A DNA stretch of 64,000 nt from Flavobacterium sp. GSB-24 (GTDB taxonomy: Bacteria; Bacteroidota; Bacteroidia; Flavobacteriales; Flavobacteriaceae): positions 2,728,001 to 2,792,000 of the forward strand of contig NZ_AP027043.1 in NCBI RefSeq assembly GCF_027924665.1, written 5' to 3'. Both the position numbers and the translations under genes were made by a program. Each line of letters begins with the position of its first letter. Positions within the stretch are counted from its first letter, which is position 1. Shown piece after piece: positions 7,041-15,897 of the stretch. The notes beneath the pieces are model-generated. The model was given only the letters and a program-made list of their open reading frames with translations. It ran no database searches and was not told the origin of the DNA.

Positions 7041-9428
7041 ATGAGGGAGCAAAGTTGTTTTCATTGTGGTTTAACTATTGAACAAAATGAAGAAATTGAT
7101 TTTGATGATAAGAAGTTTTGTTGCACAGGCTGTAAAACAGTTTACGAAATTTTCAGCAGTAATGACTTAACCTCTTATTATGATTTCGAAAATTCGCCTG
7201 GTGCTACTCCGCAGGACATTGCAGGCAAATATGATTTTTTAGAAAACGATGCTATACTTTCAAAGATTCTAGAATTTCAAGAAGGAAATACCGCCATTGT
7301 TTCTTTGAACATTCCTCATATTCACTGCAGTTCATGTATTTGGATTTTAGAAAATCTAAACCGCTTACAGCCTGGAATTAATATTTCACAAGTTAATTTC
7401 CACGAAAAGAAAGTTAGAATTACCTTCAATTCAGATCTTGTTTCTTTAAAAGAAATAGTTAACCTTTTATGTTCAATTGGTTACGAACCTTATATAAGTT
7501 TAGAAAATTACGAAACAGCAAAAGCAAAAGTAGACAGAAGTTTAACTTATAAACTTGGTGTAGCCTTTTTTTGTTTCGGAAATATTATGCTGCTTTCGTT
7601 TCCCGAATATTTCGAAATGAAAGAATTCTGGCTAGATAGTTACAAACCTTTTTTCAGATTGCTGATTTTTCTTTTAGCATTACCAAGTTTTTTATATTCA
7701 GCAAGTGGTTATTACGTCTCTGCTTATCACAGCATTAAAACGAGAATGTTGAATATTGATATTCCTATTGCTTTAGGGATTATTGTAATGTTCATTCGCA
7801 GTTCTTACGACATGTTAATGGATCATGGTCCAGGTTTTTTTGATAGTTTGGCAAGTTTAGTATTCTTTATGCTTCTTGGTAAAATGTTTCAAATTAAAAC
7901 CTATAGTTTTTTAAGTTTCGAAAGAGATTTTAAATCTTATTTCCCAATTGCGGTTACCAAAATCAACAAAGATTCTTCTGAAGAAAATGTAGCCATTTAT
8001 GATGTTTTAAAAGGAGATCGATTATTAATTAGAAATCAAGAACTTATTCCGGTTGATGGAATCTTAATCAGCGACAGTGCAGAAATTGATTATAGTTTTG
8101 TCACGGGGGAAGCTGTTCCGATAACTAAAAAGTCGGGAGACAAAGTATTTGCAGGCGGCAAGCAGATTGGAAAAGTAATTGAAATGGAAGTACTGCATTC
8201 TGTTTCTCAAAGTTATTTGACGCAGTTGTGGAGTAATGAAATATTTCAGAAAAAAGTAGACCAAAAACACAAAACCATAACAGATGCAATAAGCCGGTAT
8301 TTTACCCCAATCTTACTGCTGATTGCATTTGCTGGTTTTGGTTATTGGATATTTATAGATGCTAATACAGCTTTTAATGTTTTTACAGCGGTATTAATAG
8401 TGGCTTGCCCTTGCGCACTCGCTCTTACAGCTCCATTTACTTTTGGAAATATTTTGAGAATTTTAGGTAAAAAGAAATTCTATTTAAAAAATGCTGTGGT
8501 AATTGAACAGCTTGCTAAAGTTGATACAATTGTTTTTGATAAAACGGGAACAATTACAACCAATAAAAAATCGAATATATTATATGAAGGAAATGCTATT
8601 TCTGATTCAGATAATATATTGATTAAAAATGTGCTTCGCGGTTCAAACCATCCTTTAAGCCGTATGCTTTATGATTTTCTTCCAGAAACAAAACGGATAC
8701 AAGTCGATAATTTTCAAGAAATTACAGGAAAAGGAATTTTAGCCGTTGCTGCTGATAAAGAAATTAAAATTGGTTCTGGAAAATTTGTAGATGATATAGT
8801 TACAAATAGTTCAGAGATCGAAAAAACAGCTTTACATATTAAAATTGATGGAGTTTATTTTGGAAAGTTTGTTTTTCAAAATCAATATCGAGAAGGCTTA
8901 GAAGATCTTTTTTCAAAATTGAGCAGAGAATATGAAATTAAAGTACTTTCTGGTGATAATGATGGAGAAAGAGGAAATTTAGAAGCTATCCTTCCAAAAG
9001 ATACCGAATTAATCTTCAATCAAAAACCAGAACAAAAACTCGAATACATCAAAAAACTTCAAGAAAAAGGAAAGAATGTTATGATGGTGGGTGATGGGCT
9101 AAACGACGCTGGAGCATTGGCACAAAGTAATGTTGGAATATCAATTTCAGAGAACGTAAATGTCTTTTCACCAGCATGTGATGCTATTTTGGATGCATCT
9201 GAATTTTCAAGTCTAAATTACTTTTTAAAGCTCTCACACAAAGCAATATTGGTAATCAAAATGAGTTTTGCTTTGTCATTGCTTTACAACGTTGTTGGGC
9301 TTGCATTTGCAGTTACAGGAAATCTGCTTCCAATAGTAGCAGCTATCATTATGCCTTTGAGTACAATTACTATAGTGAGCTTCGTGACTTTAATGTCTAA
9401 CTATTTTAGCAACAGGGATTTAAAATGA
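7041..9428 (+). CDS. ccoI: CcoI-type copper-transporting P1B ATPase
   Basis: This is a heavy-metal P-type ATPase of the FixI/CcoI kind, which exports copper needed to assemble the cbb3 oxidase. The N-terminus has a cysteine-rich metal-binding domain (CFHCG and FCCTGC) followed by an HMA domain with HCSSC. It has about eight membrane helices, the TGEAVP actuator motif, the CPCALA copper-translocation motif, the DKTGT phosphorylation site and the GDGLND hinge. An in-frame GTG at 7002 would start 13 codons earlier, but it lies upstream of the -7-like element, so the ATG at 7041 is chosen, giving 795 residues. The gene stands alone, with its own FNR-type box, directly before the ccoS-ccoNO operon. 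Confidence 0.92.
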   Translation: MREQSCFHCGLTIEQNEEIDFDDKKFCCTGCKTVYEIFSSNDLTSYYDFENSPGATPQDIAGKYDFLENDAILSKILEFQEGNTAIVSLNIPHIHCSSCIWILENLNRLQPGINISQVNFHEKKVRITFNSDLVSLKEIVNLLCSIGYEPYISLENYETAKAKVDRSLTYKLGVAFFCFGNIMLLSFPEYFEMKEFWLDSYKPFFRLLIFLLALPSFLYSASGYYVSAYHSIKTRMLNIDIPIALGIIVMFIRSSYDMLMDHGPGFFDSLASLVFFMLLGKMFQIKTYSFLSFERDFKSYFPIAVTKINKDSSEENVAIYDVLKGDRLLIRNQELIPVDGILISDSAEIDYSFVTGEAVPITKKSGDKVFAGGKQIGKVIEMEVLHSVSQSYLTQLWSNEIFQKKVDQKHKTITDAISRYFTPILLLIAFAGFGYWIFIDANTAFNVFTAVLIVACPCALALTAPFTFGNILRILGKKKFYLKNAVVIEQLAKVDTIVFDKTGTITTNKKSNILYEGNAISDSDNILIKNVLRGSNHPLSRMLYDFLPETKRIQVDNFQEITGKGILAVAADKEIKIGSGKFVDDIVTNSSEIEKTALHIKIDGVYFGKFVFQNQYREGLEDLFSKLSREYEIKVLSGDNDGERGNLEAILPKDTELIFNQKPEQKLEYIKKLQEKGKNVMMVGDGLNDAGALAQSNVGISISENVNVFSPACDAILDASEFSSLNYFLKLSHKAILVIKMSFALSLLYNVVGLAFAVTGNLLPIVAAIIMPLSTITIVSFVTLMSNYFSNRDLK

Positions 9429-9481
9429 CTTTCATTGGTGAGATAGAATAGTCTATATTATTTTAGTATTCTTCTCTGATC

Positions 9482-9495
9482 ATGATAATTATCAT
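9482..9495. promoter_or_regulatory. FNR-type operator upstream of ccoS-ccoNO
   Basis: ATGATAATTATCAT is identical to the box upstream of ccoI. Its centre (9488.5) lies 36.5 bp before the last base of the perfect -7 element at 9518-9525, the same spacing as at ccoI and hemN. Confidence 0.8.
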
Positions 9496-9517
9496 ATTTT
9501 AAACGCCAATCACCTAG

Positions 9518-9525
9518 TAATTTTG
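9518..9525 (+). promoter_or_regulatory. -7 promoter element of the cbb3 oxidase operon
   Basis: TAATTTTG is a perfect TAnnTTTG match, 18 bp before the ccoS start codon, so the leader would be only about 13 nt. Confidence 0.65.
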
Positions 9526-9543
9526 TTAACATAAATTTACGGT

Positions 9544-9735
9544 ATGAGTGTTATTTATCTATTAATTTCAGTGAGTATTTTCGTGGCAATTTGCTTCTTT
9601 ATTGCCTTCATTGCAGCTGTCAAATCCGGCCAGTACGACGACGATTATACACCCTCAGTCAGAATTCTTTTTGACGACGAGACCAAAATTATTTCCCCAA
9701 ATAATAATTCACCAATCGAAGAAAAACAAGTATAA
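9544..9735 (+). CDS. ccoS: cbb3 oxidase maturation protein CcoS
   Basis: CcoS is a small membrane protein required for cofactor insertion into cbb3-type cytochrome oxidase. The 63-residue product has one N-terminal membrane helix (about residues 3-27) and the typical following block GQYDDDYTPSVRILFDDE. It is the first gene of the oxidase operon and sits 2 bp before ccoNO, so translational coupling is likely. Confidence 0.92.
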   Translation: MSVIYLLISVSIFVAICFFIAFIAAVKSGQYDDDYTPSVRILFDDETKIISPNNNSPIEEKQV

Positions 9736-9737
9736 TT

Positions 9738-11921
9738 ATGGAAATGGAACAGTTTTATTACGACAACAAAATTGTAAAAAAATTCATTTACGCCACAATC
9801 CTCTTTGGAGTTGTGGGTATGTTAGTGGGGCTTACCCTTGCGGTAATGTACCTTTTTCCCAACATGACAGATGGGATTTCGTGGCTGAGTTATGGCCGTT
9901 TAAGACCATTACACACCAACGCAGTAATTTTTGCCTTTGTGGGTAATGCCTTTTTTGCAGGTATGTACTATTCGCTGCAAAGATTGCTAAAAGCCAGAAT
10001 GTTTAGCGATTTTTTAAGTAATCTTCATTTTTGGGGATGGCAGCTTATTATTGTTGCTGCAGCCATTACACTTCCATTAGGTTATACTTCTTCTAAAGAA
10101 TATGCAGAATTAGAATGGCCAATTGATATTGCAATCGCCTTAATTTGGGTGGTAATGGGAATCAATATGATTGGTACTATGCTGAGACGTAGAGAGCGTC
10201 ACCTATATGTTGCAATTTGGTTTTACTTAGCAACATTTGTAACGGTAGCAGTACTTCATATCTTTAATAATATTGAAATTCCAGTTTCTGGTCTAAAAAG
10301 TTATTCTGTTTATGCAGGAGTTCAAGATGCACTTGTACAATGGTGGTACGGACATAATGCAGTAGCATTTTTCCTTACGACACCGTTCTTAGGATTAATG
10401 TATTATTTTATTCCTAAAGTAGCAAACAGACCTGTTTATTCCTATAGATTATCTATTATACACTTCTGGTCTTTAATCTTTATTTATATCTGGGCAGGAC
10501 CACACCACTTATTATATTCTGCATTGCCAAACTGGGCACAGAATTTAGGAGTTGCATTTTCAGTAATGTTAATTGCACCATCTTGGGGAGGTATGATCAA
10601 TGGACTTTTAACTTTAAGAGGAGCTTGGGACAAAGTTCGTGAAGAACCAGTTTTAAAATTCTTCGTTGTAGCAATTACAGGTTACGGAATGGCAACTTTT
10701 GAAGGTCCGATGCTTTCTTTGAAAAACGTAAATGCTATCGCGCATTATACAGACTGGATCGTTGCACACGTGCACGTTGGAGCTTTAGCTTGGAATGGTT
10801 TCATGTCATTTGGTATTATTTACTGGTTAATTCCTCGAATGACAAAATCGAATTTGTTCTCTAAAAAATTAGCAAACTTCCATTTCTGGATTGGTACTTT
10901 GGGTATTATTGTCTATACGATTCCTTTATATGTAGCTGGTTTTCAACAAGCTTCTATGTGGAAACAATTTAATCCAGACGGTACATTAACTTATGGAAAC
11001 TTCCTTGAAACGGTAACTGCGATTATGCCAATGTATTGGATGAGAGCTATCGGTGGTACTTTGTACTTAATAGGAATGTTGACATTGGTTTACAATATCA
11101 TAATGACAGTTAGAGCTGGGAATCCTGTAGAAGATGAATTGGCTCAAGCACCTGCTTTACAAAGGATCAGCAGCGGACGTGTAAGAGGTGAGAAATTCCA
11201 CTCTTGGTTAGAGAGAAAACCAATTCAATTAACAATTTTAGCTACAATCGCTATTTTAATTGGAGGTATTATTCAAATTGTACCTACTATAATGGTAAAA
11301 TCAAATATTCCGACAATTTCGAGTGTAAAACCCTATACACCGCTGGAACTAGAAGGACGTGATTTATACATTAGAGAAGGTTGTGTGGGATGTCACTCTC
11401 AATCAGTTCGTCCATTCAGAAGTGAAGTTGAGCGTTATGGAGTACAGTCTAAAGCGGGTGAATTCGTATACGATCATCCATTTTTATGGGGATCAAAACG
11501 TACAGGTCCAGATCTATTAAGAGTAGGAGGTAAGTACAATGATAACTGGCACTTTAACCACTTCTGGAATCCGCAAAGTATCTCTGCAGGATCAATTATG
11601 CCAGGATATAAATGGTTATTTGATAATAAAGCAATGGATATCTCATTAACGCAGAAAAAAATGCAGGCTATGATTTCGCTTGGAGTTCCTTATAGTGAAG
11701 CAGATGTAGCTAACGCACAAAAAACTTTAAGAGAGCAGGCTGTAAAAATTGAGAAAAGCTTAGAAAACGATCCTGACTTTGTAAAAAGTTATGAAGACAG
11801 CAAGAAAAAAGCTGCTGCAAAAGGAGAAAAGTTCATTCCTATGAACGAAAGGGAAATCGTTGCTTTGATTGCTTATATTCAAAGACTTGGTACTGATATT
11901 AAAGTAAAAGAAACTAAATAA
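9738..11921 (+). CDS. ccoN: cbb3-type cytochrome c oxidase, fused subunits I and II (CcoN-CcoO)
   Basis: The 727-residue protein fuses the catalytic haem-copper subunit with the monohaem cytochrome c subunit, as is usual in Bacteroidota. The CcoN part (to about residue 480) has about 12 membrane helices and the expected metal-ligand histidines in LHTNAVIFAF, WWYGHNAVAFF, GPHHLLYS and HVHVGALAWNGF. A linker helix (about 490-515) leads into the CcoO part, whose haem motif is GCVGCHSQSVRPF. The enzyme reduces oxygen at very low concentration and pumps protons. It is the core of an operon under a predicted FNR-type activator. Confidence 0.96.
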   Translation: MEMEQFYYDNKIVKKFIYATILFGVVGMLVGLTLAVMYLFPNMTDGISWLSYGRLRPLHTNAVIFAFVGNAFFAGMYYSLQRLLKARMFSDFLSNLHFWGWQLIIVAAAITLPLGYTSSKEYAELEWPIDIAIALIWVVMGINMIGTMLRRRERHLYVAIWFYLATFVTVAVLHIFNNIEIPVSGLKSYSVYAGVQDALVQWWYGHNAVAFFLTTPFLGLMYYFIPKVANRPVYSYRLSIIHFWSLIFIYIWAGPHHLLYSALPNWAQNLGVAFSVMLIAPSWGGMINGLLTLRGAWDKVREEPVLKFFVVAITGYGMATFEGPMLSLKNVNAIAHYTDWIVAHVHVGALAWNGFMSFGIIYWLIPRMTKSNLFSKKLANFHFWIGTLGIIVYTIPLYVAGFQQASMWKQFNPDGTLTYGNFLETVTAIMPMYWMRAIGGTLYLIGMLTLVYNIIMTVRAGNPVEDELAQAPALQRISSGRVRGEKFHSWLERKPIQLTILATIAILIGGIIQIVPTIMVKSNIPTISSVKPYTPLELEGRDLYIREGCVGCHSQSVRPFRSEVERYGVQSKAGEFVYDHPFLWGSKRTGPDLLRVGGKYNDNWHFNHFWNPQSISAGSIMPGYKWLFDNKAMDISLTQKKMQAMISLGVPYSEADVANAQKTLREQAVKIEKSLENDPDFVKSYEDSKKKAAAKGEKFIPMNEREIVALIAYIQRLGTDIKVKETK

Positions 11922-11928
11922 CAGCATT

Positions 11929-12123
11929 ATGTTCGAACAAATAAAACACAATATGGAAACAATATCGGGTATAGAAATTTACCCGATTCTTTCCCTCTTG
12001 ATTTTCTTCTTCTTTTTCGTAGGATTAGGCTTTTGGGTGTTCTCTTATAGAAAAGACAAAATTCAGGAAATGAGTAGTATACCTTTAGATGAAGGACTTG
12101 TTGTAATTACAAAAGATAAATAA
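11929..12123 (+). CDS. ccoQ: cbb3 oxidase small subunit CcoQ/FixQ
   Basis: The 64-residue product has one membrane helix (about residues 17-37) and a short charged cytoplasmic tail, as in CcoQ, which stabilises the cbb3 complex. Identity rests mainly on size, topology and position: 7 bp after ccoNO and 2 bp before ccoP. Sequence conservation in this subunit is low. Confidence 0.85.
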   Translation: MFEQIKHNMETISGIEIYPILSLLIFFFFFVGLGFWVFSYRKDKIQEMSSIPLDEGLVVITKDK

Positions 12124-12125
12124 AA

Positions 12126-13064
12126 ATGAAAAAGTTTTTCCCAGTATATGTTAGAGTACCGTTGATTTTCTTCATCGTATTTGCTTTGATGGAATATTTT
12201 ATAGATTCAGGCGATAGACCTGCTTTTATAAAATATCCGATGGTATCACTCTTTTTGTTTGTATTCTTATTTATTTTAATTGCAATTGAAATAACATTAA
12301 GTGCTGTTAACCGAGTGATGTATCAATTATTATCACCAGAAGAAAAAGCAAAATTAGATCATGAAGAAAGTTTAAGTTTCAAAGAAAGCACTTGGTTCAA
12401 AAACCTAATGCAAAAATTGACTAAAACTTCACCAATTGAAAAAGAAGGCGAGCTGCTAATGGATCATGATTATGATGGAATCAAGGAGCTTGATAATAAT
12501 TTACCGCCATGGTGGGTATATTTATTCTACATCTGTATCATTTTTGGAGTAATTTATGTTGTTCGTTACGAAGTTCTAGGAGCCGACAATCAAGAAATGG
12601 AGTTGAAAAAAGAAATGGCACAGGCTAAAATTGATGTTGAAGAATATTTAAAAACAGCACCAGATTTAATGGATGAAAAAACAGTTGTTTTACTTACTGA
12701 TGAACCAAGTTTAGCTGCTGGAAAAGAAATATTCACAACCAATTGTGCAGCGTGTCACAGAGCAGATGCAGGAGGGCAGATTGGTCCAAACTTAACAGAT
12801 AATCACTGGATTTTAGGAGGCGGAATTAAAAACTTATTCCACACGATTACAAATGGTGGCCGAGACGGAAAAGGAATGATTGCCTGGAAAGGAACTCTGA
12901 AACCAAAAGAAATTCAAAAAGTAGCGAGTTATATTTTGTCTCTTCAAGGAAGTAATCCTAAAGATCCAAAAGCTCCCGATGGAGAAATTTGGGTTGATGA
13001 TAGTGCTCCAGCTAAAGATGCTCCAGCAAGTGCATCAAAAGAAACTGCAGAAGTTAAAAAATAA
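12126..13064 (+). CDS. ccoP: cbb3 oxidase cytochrome c subunit CcoP (monohaem)
   Basis: CcoP feeds electrons to the oxidase. The 312-residue protein has two early membrane helices (about residues 10-55), the FixP N-terminal block LDNNLPPWWVYLFYICIIFG, and a C-terminal cytochrome c domain with a single haem motif (CAACH). Proteobacterial CcoP normally carries two haems; here I see only one CxxCH. The last 30 or so residues are a Pro/Ala/Lys-rich tail. It lies between ccoQ (2 bp) and ccoG (11 bp). Confidence 0.93.
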   Translation: MKKFFPVYVRVPLIFFIVFALMEYFIDSGDRPAFIKYPMVSLFLFVFLFILIAIEITLSAVNRVMYQLLSPEEKAKLDHEESLSFKESTWFKNLMQKLTKTSPIEKEGELLMDHDYDGIKELDNNLPPWWVYLFYICIIFGVIYVVRYEVLGADNQEMELKKEMAQAKIDVEEYLKTAPDLMDEKTVVLLTDEPSLAAGKEIFTTNCAACHRADAGGQIGPNLTDNHWILGGGIKNLFHTITNGGRDGKGMIAWKGTLKPKEIQKVASYILSLQGSNPKDPKAPDGEIWVDDSAPAKDAPASASKETAEVKK

Positions 13065-13075
13065 AAAATAATACC

Positions 13076-14494
13076 ATGTCAAATTTACCAGACGAAGCTT
13101 TTAGAGATACCATTGGAACTATAGATGAAGGTGGTAAACGGAAATTTATTTTCCCAAAGAAACCGTCTGGTAAATTTTACAATTACAGAAAAATTGTCAG
13201 CTACATTTTATTGGCAATTTTAGTCATAAATCCGTTTATTAAGGTAAATGGAAATCAGTTTATGATGTTCAATATAATGGAACGTCGTTTTAATATTTTT
13301 GGATTCCCTTTTTGGCCACAGGATTTTTACCTCTTCGTAATATCAATGCTTGTCGGCGTTGTATTTGTAATTTTATTTACAGTTGTTTTTGGCCGGATAT
13401 TTTGTGGCTGGGTTTGCCCGCAGACCATTTTTCTTGAAATGGTTTTCCGCCGTATCGAATATTGGATAGATGGAGACCGAGGCTCGCAGTCACGTTTAGC
13501 AAGACAGGAATGGAATGCGGAAAAAATTAGAAAAAGATTAACCAAGTGGACAATTTTCTTTTTGATTTCTTTTGGTATCGCGAATGTTTTCCTAGCATAT
13601 TTGGTTGGAAGTGACGCTCTTTTTTTGATGATTGAGCAAGGTCCAATTCAGCAGGCTAGTAATTTTATTACACTTCTTATTTTTACTGGAGTTTTCTATT
13701 TTGTTTTTGTCTGGTTTCGCGAACAAGTATGCATTATTGCTTGTCCTTACGGAAGACTGCAAGGTGTTCTTTTAGATAATAAATCAATCAATGTGGCGTA
13801 TGATTTCGTTAGAGGTGAAAAAGAAGAAGGCAGAGCGAAATTTAATAAAAAAGAAGATAGGGTTTTAAATGGAAAAGGAGACTGTATCGACTGTCTTCAA
13901 TGTGTTCACGTCTGTCCAATGGGAATAGACATTAGAAATGGAACGCAGTTAGAATGTACAAATTGTACAGCTTGTATTGATGAATGCGACCATATAATGG
14001 ATTCAGTTGGCTTGCCCAAAGGTCTAATTCGTTACGCTTCTGAAGATGAAATTGCTAAAAAAGAGCCTTTCAAGTTTACAGCAAGAATGAAAGGTTATAC
14101 AGCAGTTCTGTTTATTTTGTTGAGCATTTTTGTTGGGATGTTATTTTTAAGAACTAATGTTCAGGCAGTTGTTTTACGTTTACCAGGACAGCTTTTCCAG
14201 CATAAAGGAGATAAAATCAGTAATGTTTACACGTATAAAATTGTAAACAAAACAATGAAAGATTACAACGATATTCATTTCGAATTAATCGATCAAAAAG
14301 GAGAAATTAAAAATGTTGGAAAACAGAATTTTAAAGTTGCTAAAGAAGGAATTTCTCAAGGAACATTATTCATCGAAATAAATGAAGTTTTATTGGAAAG
14401 CGATAAAACAAAAGTAAAAATAGGAGTTTATAATGGTTCTGAACTCATAGAAACAACAACTACAAATTTCTTAGGACCACGCAGTTTTAATTAA
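13076..14494 (+). CDS. ccoG: cbb3 oxidase accessory iron-sulphur protein CcoG
   Basis: CcoG is a membrane-bound ferredoxin-like protein that reduces Cu(II) to Cu(I) for cbb3 assembly. The 472-residue protein has membrane helices at about 40-60, 85-115, 160-180 and 195-215. Cysteine motifs include FCGWVCPQTIF and IIACPYGR, and two 4Fe-4S motifs lie in CIDCLQCVHVCP and CTNCTACIDECD. A further helix (about 340-360) precedes an Ig-like C-terminal domain. It follows ccoP by 11 bp and precedes ccoH by 13 bp in the same operon. Confidence 0.95.
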   Translation: MSNLPDEAFRDTIGTIDEGGKRKFIFPKKPSGKFYNYRKIVSYILLAILVINPFIKVNGNQFMMFNIMERRFNIFGFPFWPQDFYLFVISMLVGVVFVILFTVVFGRIFCGWVCPQTIFLEMVFRRIEYWIDGDRGSQSRLARQEWNAEKIRKRLTKWTIFFLISFGIANVFLAYLVGSDALFLMIEQGPIQQASNFITLLIFTGVFYFVFVWFREQVCIIACPYGRLQGVLLDNKSINVAYDFVRGEKEEGRAKFNKKEDRVLNGKGDCIDCLQCVHVCPMGIDIRNGTQLECTNCTACIDECDHIMDSVGLPKGLIRYASEDEIAKKEPFKFTARMKGYTAVLFILLSIFVGMLFLRTNVQAVVLRLPGQLFQHKGDKISNVYTYKIVNKTMKDYNDIHFELIDQKGEIKNVGKQNFKVAKEGISQGTLFIEINEVLLESDKTKVKIGVYNGSELIETTTTNFLGPRSFN

Positions 14495-14507
14495 AAAATT
14501 AAATAGT

Positions 14508-14957
14508 ATGAAAATTAATTGGGGTACCGGAATTGTCATAGCATTTGGATTGTTTATGACGTTTATTTTATATTTTGTTTTTGAAGTACAATCAAATTCT
14601 AAATACGATAACGATTTGGTTGTCGAGGAATATTACAAGCATGATACGCATTTTCAGGAAGAAATGGCCCGAATTCAAAATGCGCATGATTTGCAGCATA
14701 AACCATCAATCAAATATACAGATAATGGTGTAGCAGTAACTTTTCCTGCTGGATTTGAAAGTAATAAAGTAAAAGGCAATATTCTACTATACAGACCTTC
14801 AAACAAAAAATTTGATTTTAATACTCAGATTGCCTTAACCAATTCAGAATTGATTATTCCGCAGAAAAAATTAATAAAAGGCCGCTGGGATGTCAATATG
14901 GAATGGCAGTACGAAGGTAAAAAATATTTAACCAAAGAAGTTATCTACGTAAATTAA
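14508..14957 (+). CDS. ccoH: FixH/CcoH family protein
   Basis: The 149-residue protein has one N-terminal membrane helix (about residues 7-27) and a periplasmic beta-rich domain, as in FixH. CcoH/FixH proteins help assemble cbb3 oxidase and can remain bound to the complex. The block KYDNDLVVEEYYKHD right after the helix is typical of the family. It is followed by a GNRA-loop hairpin before the next gene. Confidence 0.88.
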   Translation: MKINWGTGIVIAFGLFMTFILYFVFEVQSNSKYDNDLVVEEYYKHDTHFQEEMARIQNAHDLQHKPSIKYTDNGVAVTFPAGFESNKVKGNILLYRPSNKKFDFNTQIALTNSELIIPQKKLIKGRWDVNMEWQYEGKKYLTKEVIYVN

Positions 14958-14958
14958 T

Positions 14959-14978
14959 AATGCTCCGCAAGGAGCATT
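14959..14978 (+). terminator. Short GCAA-loop hairpin after ccoH
   Basis: AATGCTCC (14959-14966) pairs with GGAGCATT (14971-14978) across a GCAA tetraloop. There is no long T-run, so it may be a weak or partial terminator, or an mRNA stability element, between ccoH and safE. Confidence 0.4.
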
Positions 14979-15060
14979 TAATTGGTAGAAAAGATATATC
15001 ATATAAAAAAGTGTCTCATCTGACACATGAAGATTAATAATTAGCAATAAATTCAATAAG

Positions 15061-15762
15061 ATGTTATTCTCAGCTTTCTTTTTAGGTCTCATCAGTAGTC
15101 TGCATTGCGTTGGAATGTGCGGACCCATTGCTATGATGCTTCCCGTAGACAGACAAAATGAAGCAAAAAAAGTAACTCAGGTTATGACCTATCATTTTGG
15201 TCGTTTAACTTCTTACGCCACAATCGGACTGATTTTTGGACTATTAGGAAGAGGTTTTTTACTAGCTGGATTACAGCAAAAAATGTCAATAATTATAGGT
15301 GTAATTATGATTATCGTTGTTTTAATTCCAGAGAAAAAATTTGCCGAGTATAATTTTTCTAAACCAGTCTATAAAATTATCTCTAAAATTAAAACCAACT
15401 TAGGGAGTCAATTTAAAAACAAAAGTTACAAATCTCTTTTTACAATTGGACTATTAAATGGTTTCTTGCCATGCGGAATGGTTTATGTTGCCTTATTTGG
15501 AGCAATTGCGATGCAAAGCGCTTCTTATGGAGTTTTTTACATGTTGTTATTCGGCATAGGAACTATACCATTAATGACTATCGTCGTGTATGTAAATACG
15601 TTGTTGAAATTACCATTTAGAAATAAAATTCAAAAAGCAATTCCGTATGTTGCGGTGATAATTGGAGTTTTATTTATCCTTAGAGGTTTAGGATTGGGAA
15701 TTCCGTATATTTCTCCCTCAAATATGAGTTTATTTGTACAGCAGACTCCAAACTGCCATTAG
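15061..15762 (+). CDS. SafE/DsbD-like membrane protein of the cbb3 locus
   Basis: The 233-residue protein begins LFSAFFLGLISSLHCVGMCG, the hallmark of the SafE (DsbD_2/UreH-like) family, and has six predicted membrane helices with paired Cys (HCVGMCG, and FLPCGMVY in the second half). Members at cbb3 loci are thought to move copper or reducing power for oxidase assembly. It is the last gene of the locus, 103 bp after ccoH, so it could have its own promoter, though I see no good -7 element. The name SafE or TauE in databases does not mean it exports sulphite. Confidence 0.85.
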   Translation: MLFSAFFLGLISSLHCVGMCGPIAMMLPVDRQNEAKKVTQVMTYHFGRLTSYATIGLIFGLLGRGFLLAGLQQKMSIIIGVIMIIVVLIPEKKFAEYNFSKPVYKIISKIKTNLGSQFKNKSYKSLFTIGLLNGFLPCGMVYVALFGAIAMQSASYGVFYMLLFGIGTIPLMTIVVYVNTLLKLPFRNKIQKAIPYVAVIIGVLFILRGLGLGIPYISPSNMSLFVQQTPNCH

Positions 15763-15785
15763 GATAATCAAAGATGGATGCAATT

Positions 15786-15893
15786 TTAGGCACATAAAAA
15801 TTTCGATGTCACTTAGTTATGTGCTGGAAATGTATTTAGCTTTATCTTCTTTATTAGCACTAAAAACTATGTTTCTATGTGTTTAATGTTTTT
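15786..15893. other. Intergenic spacer with repeat-like ACATA/TATGT sequence
   Basis: The convergent gap between the SafE gene and hemN holds CACATAA near 15790 and TTATGTG near 15817, and ends in CTATGTTTCTATGTGTTTAA, a phrase that recurs between genes in flavobacterial genomes as far as I recall. No T-run terminator is obvious. Confidence 0.3.
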
Positions 15894-15897
15894 GTAA

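Noticed and set aside
9602..9946. 114-codon frame overlapping ccoS and ccoN
   Set aside because: Off-frame reading of two well-identified genes.
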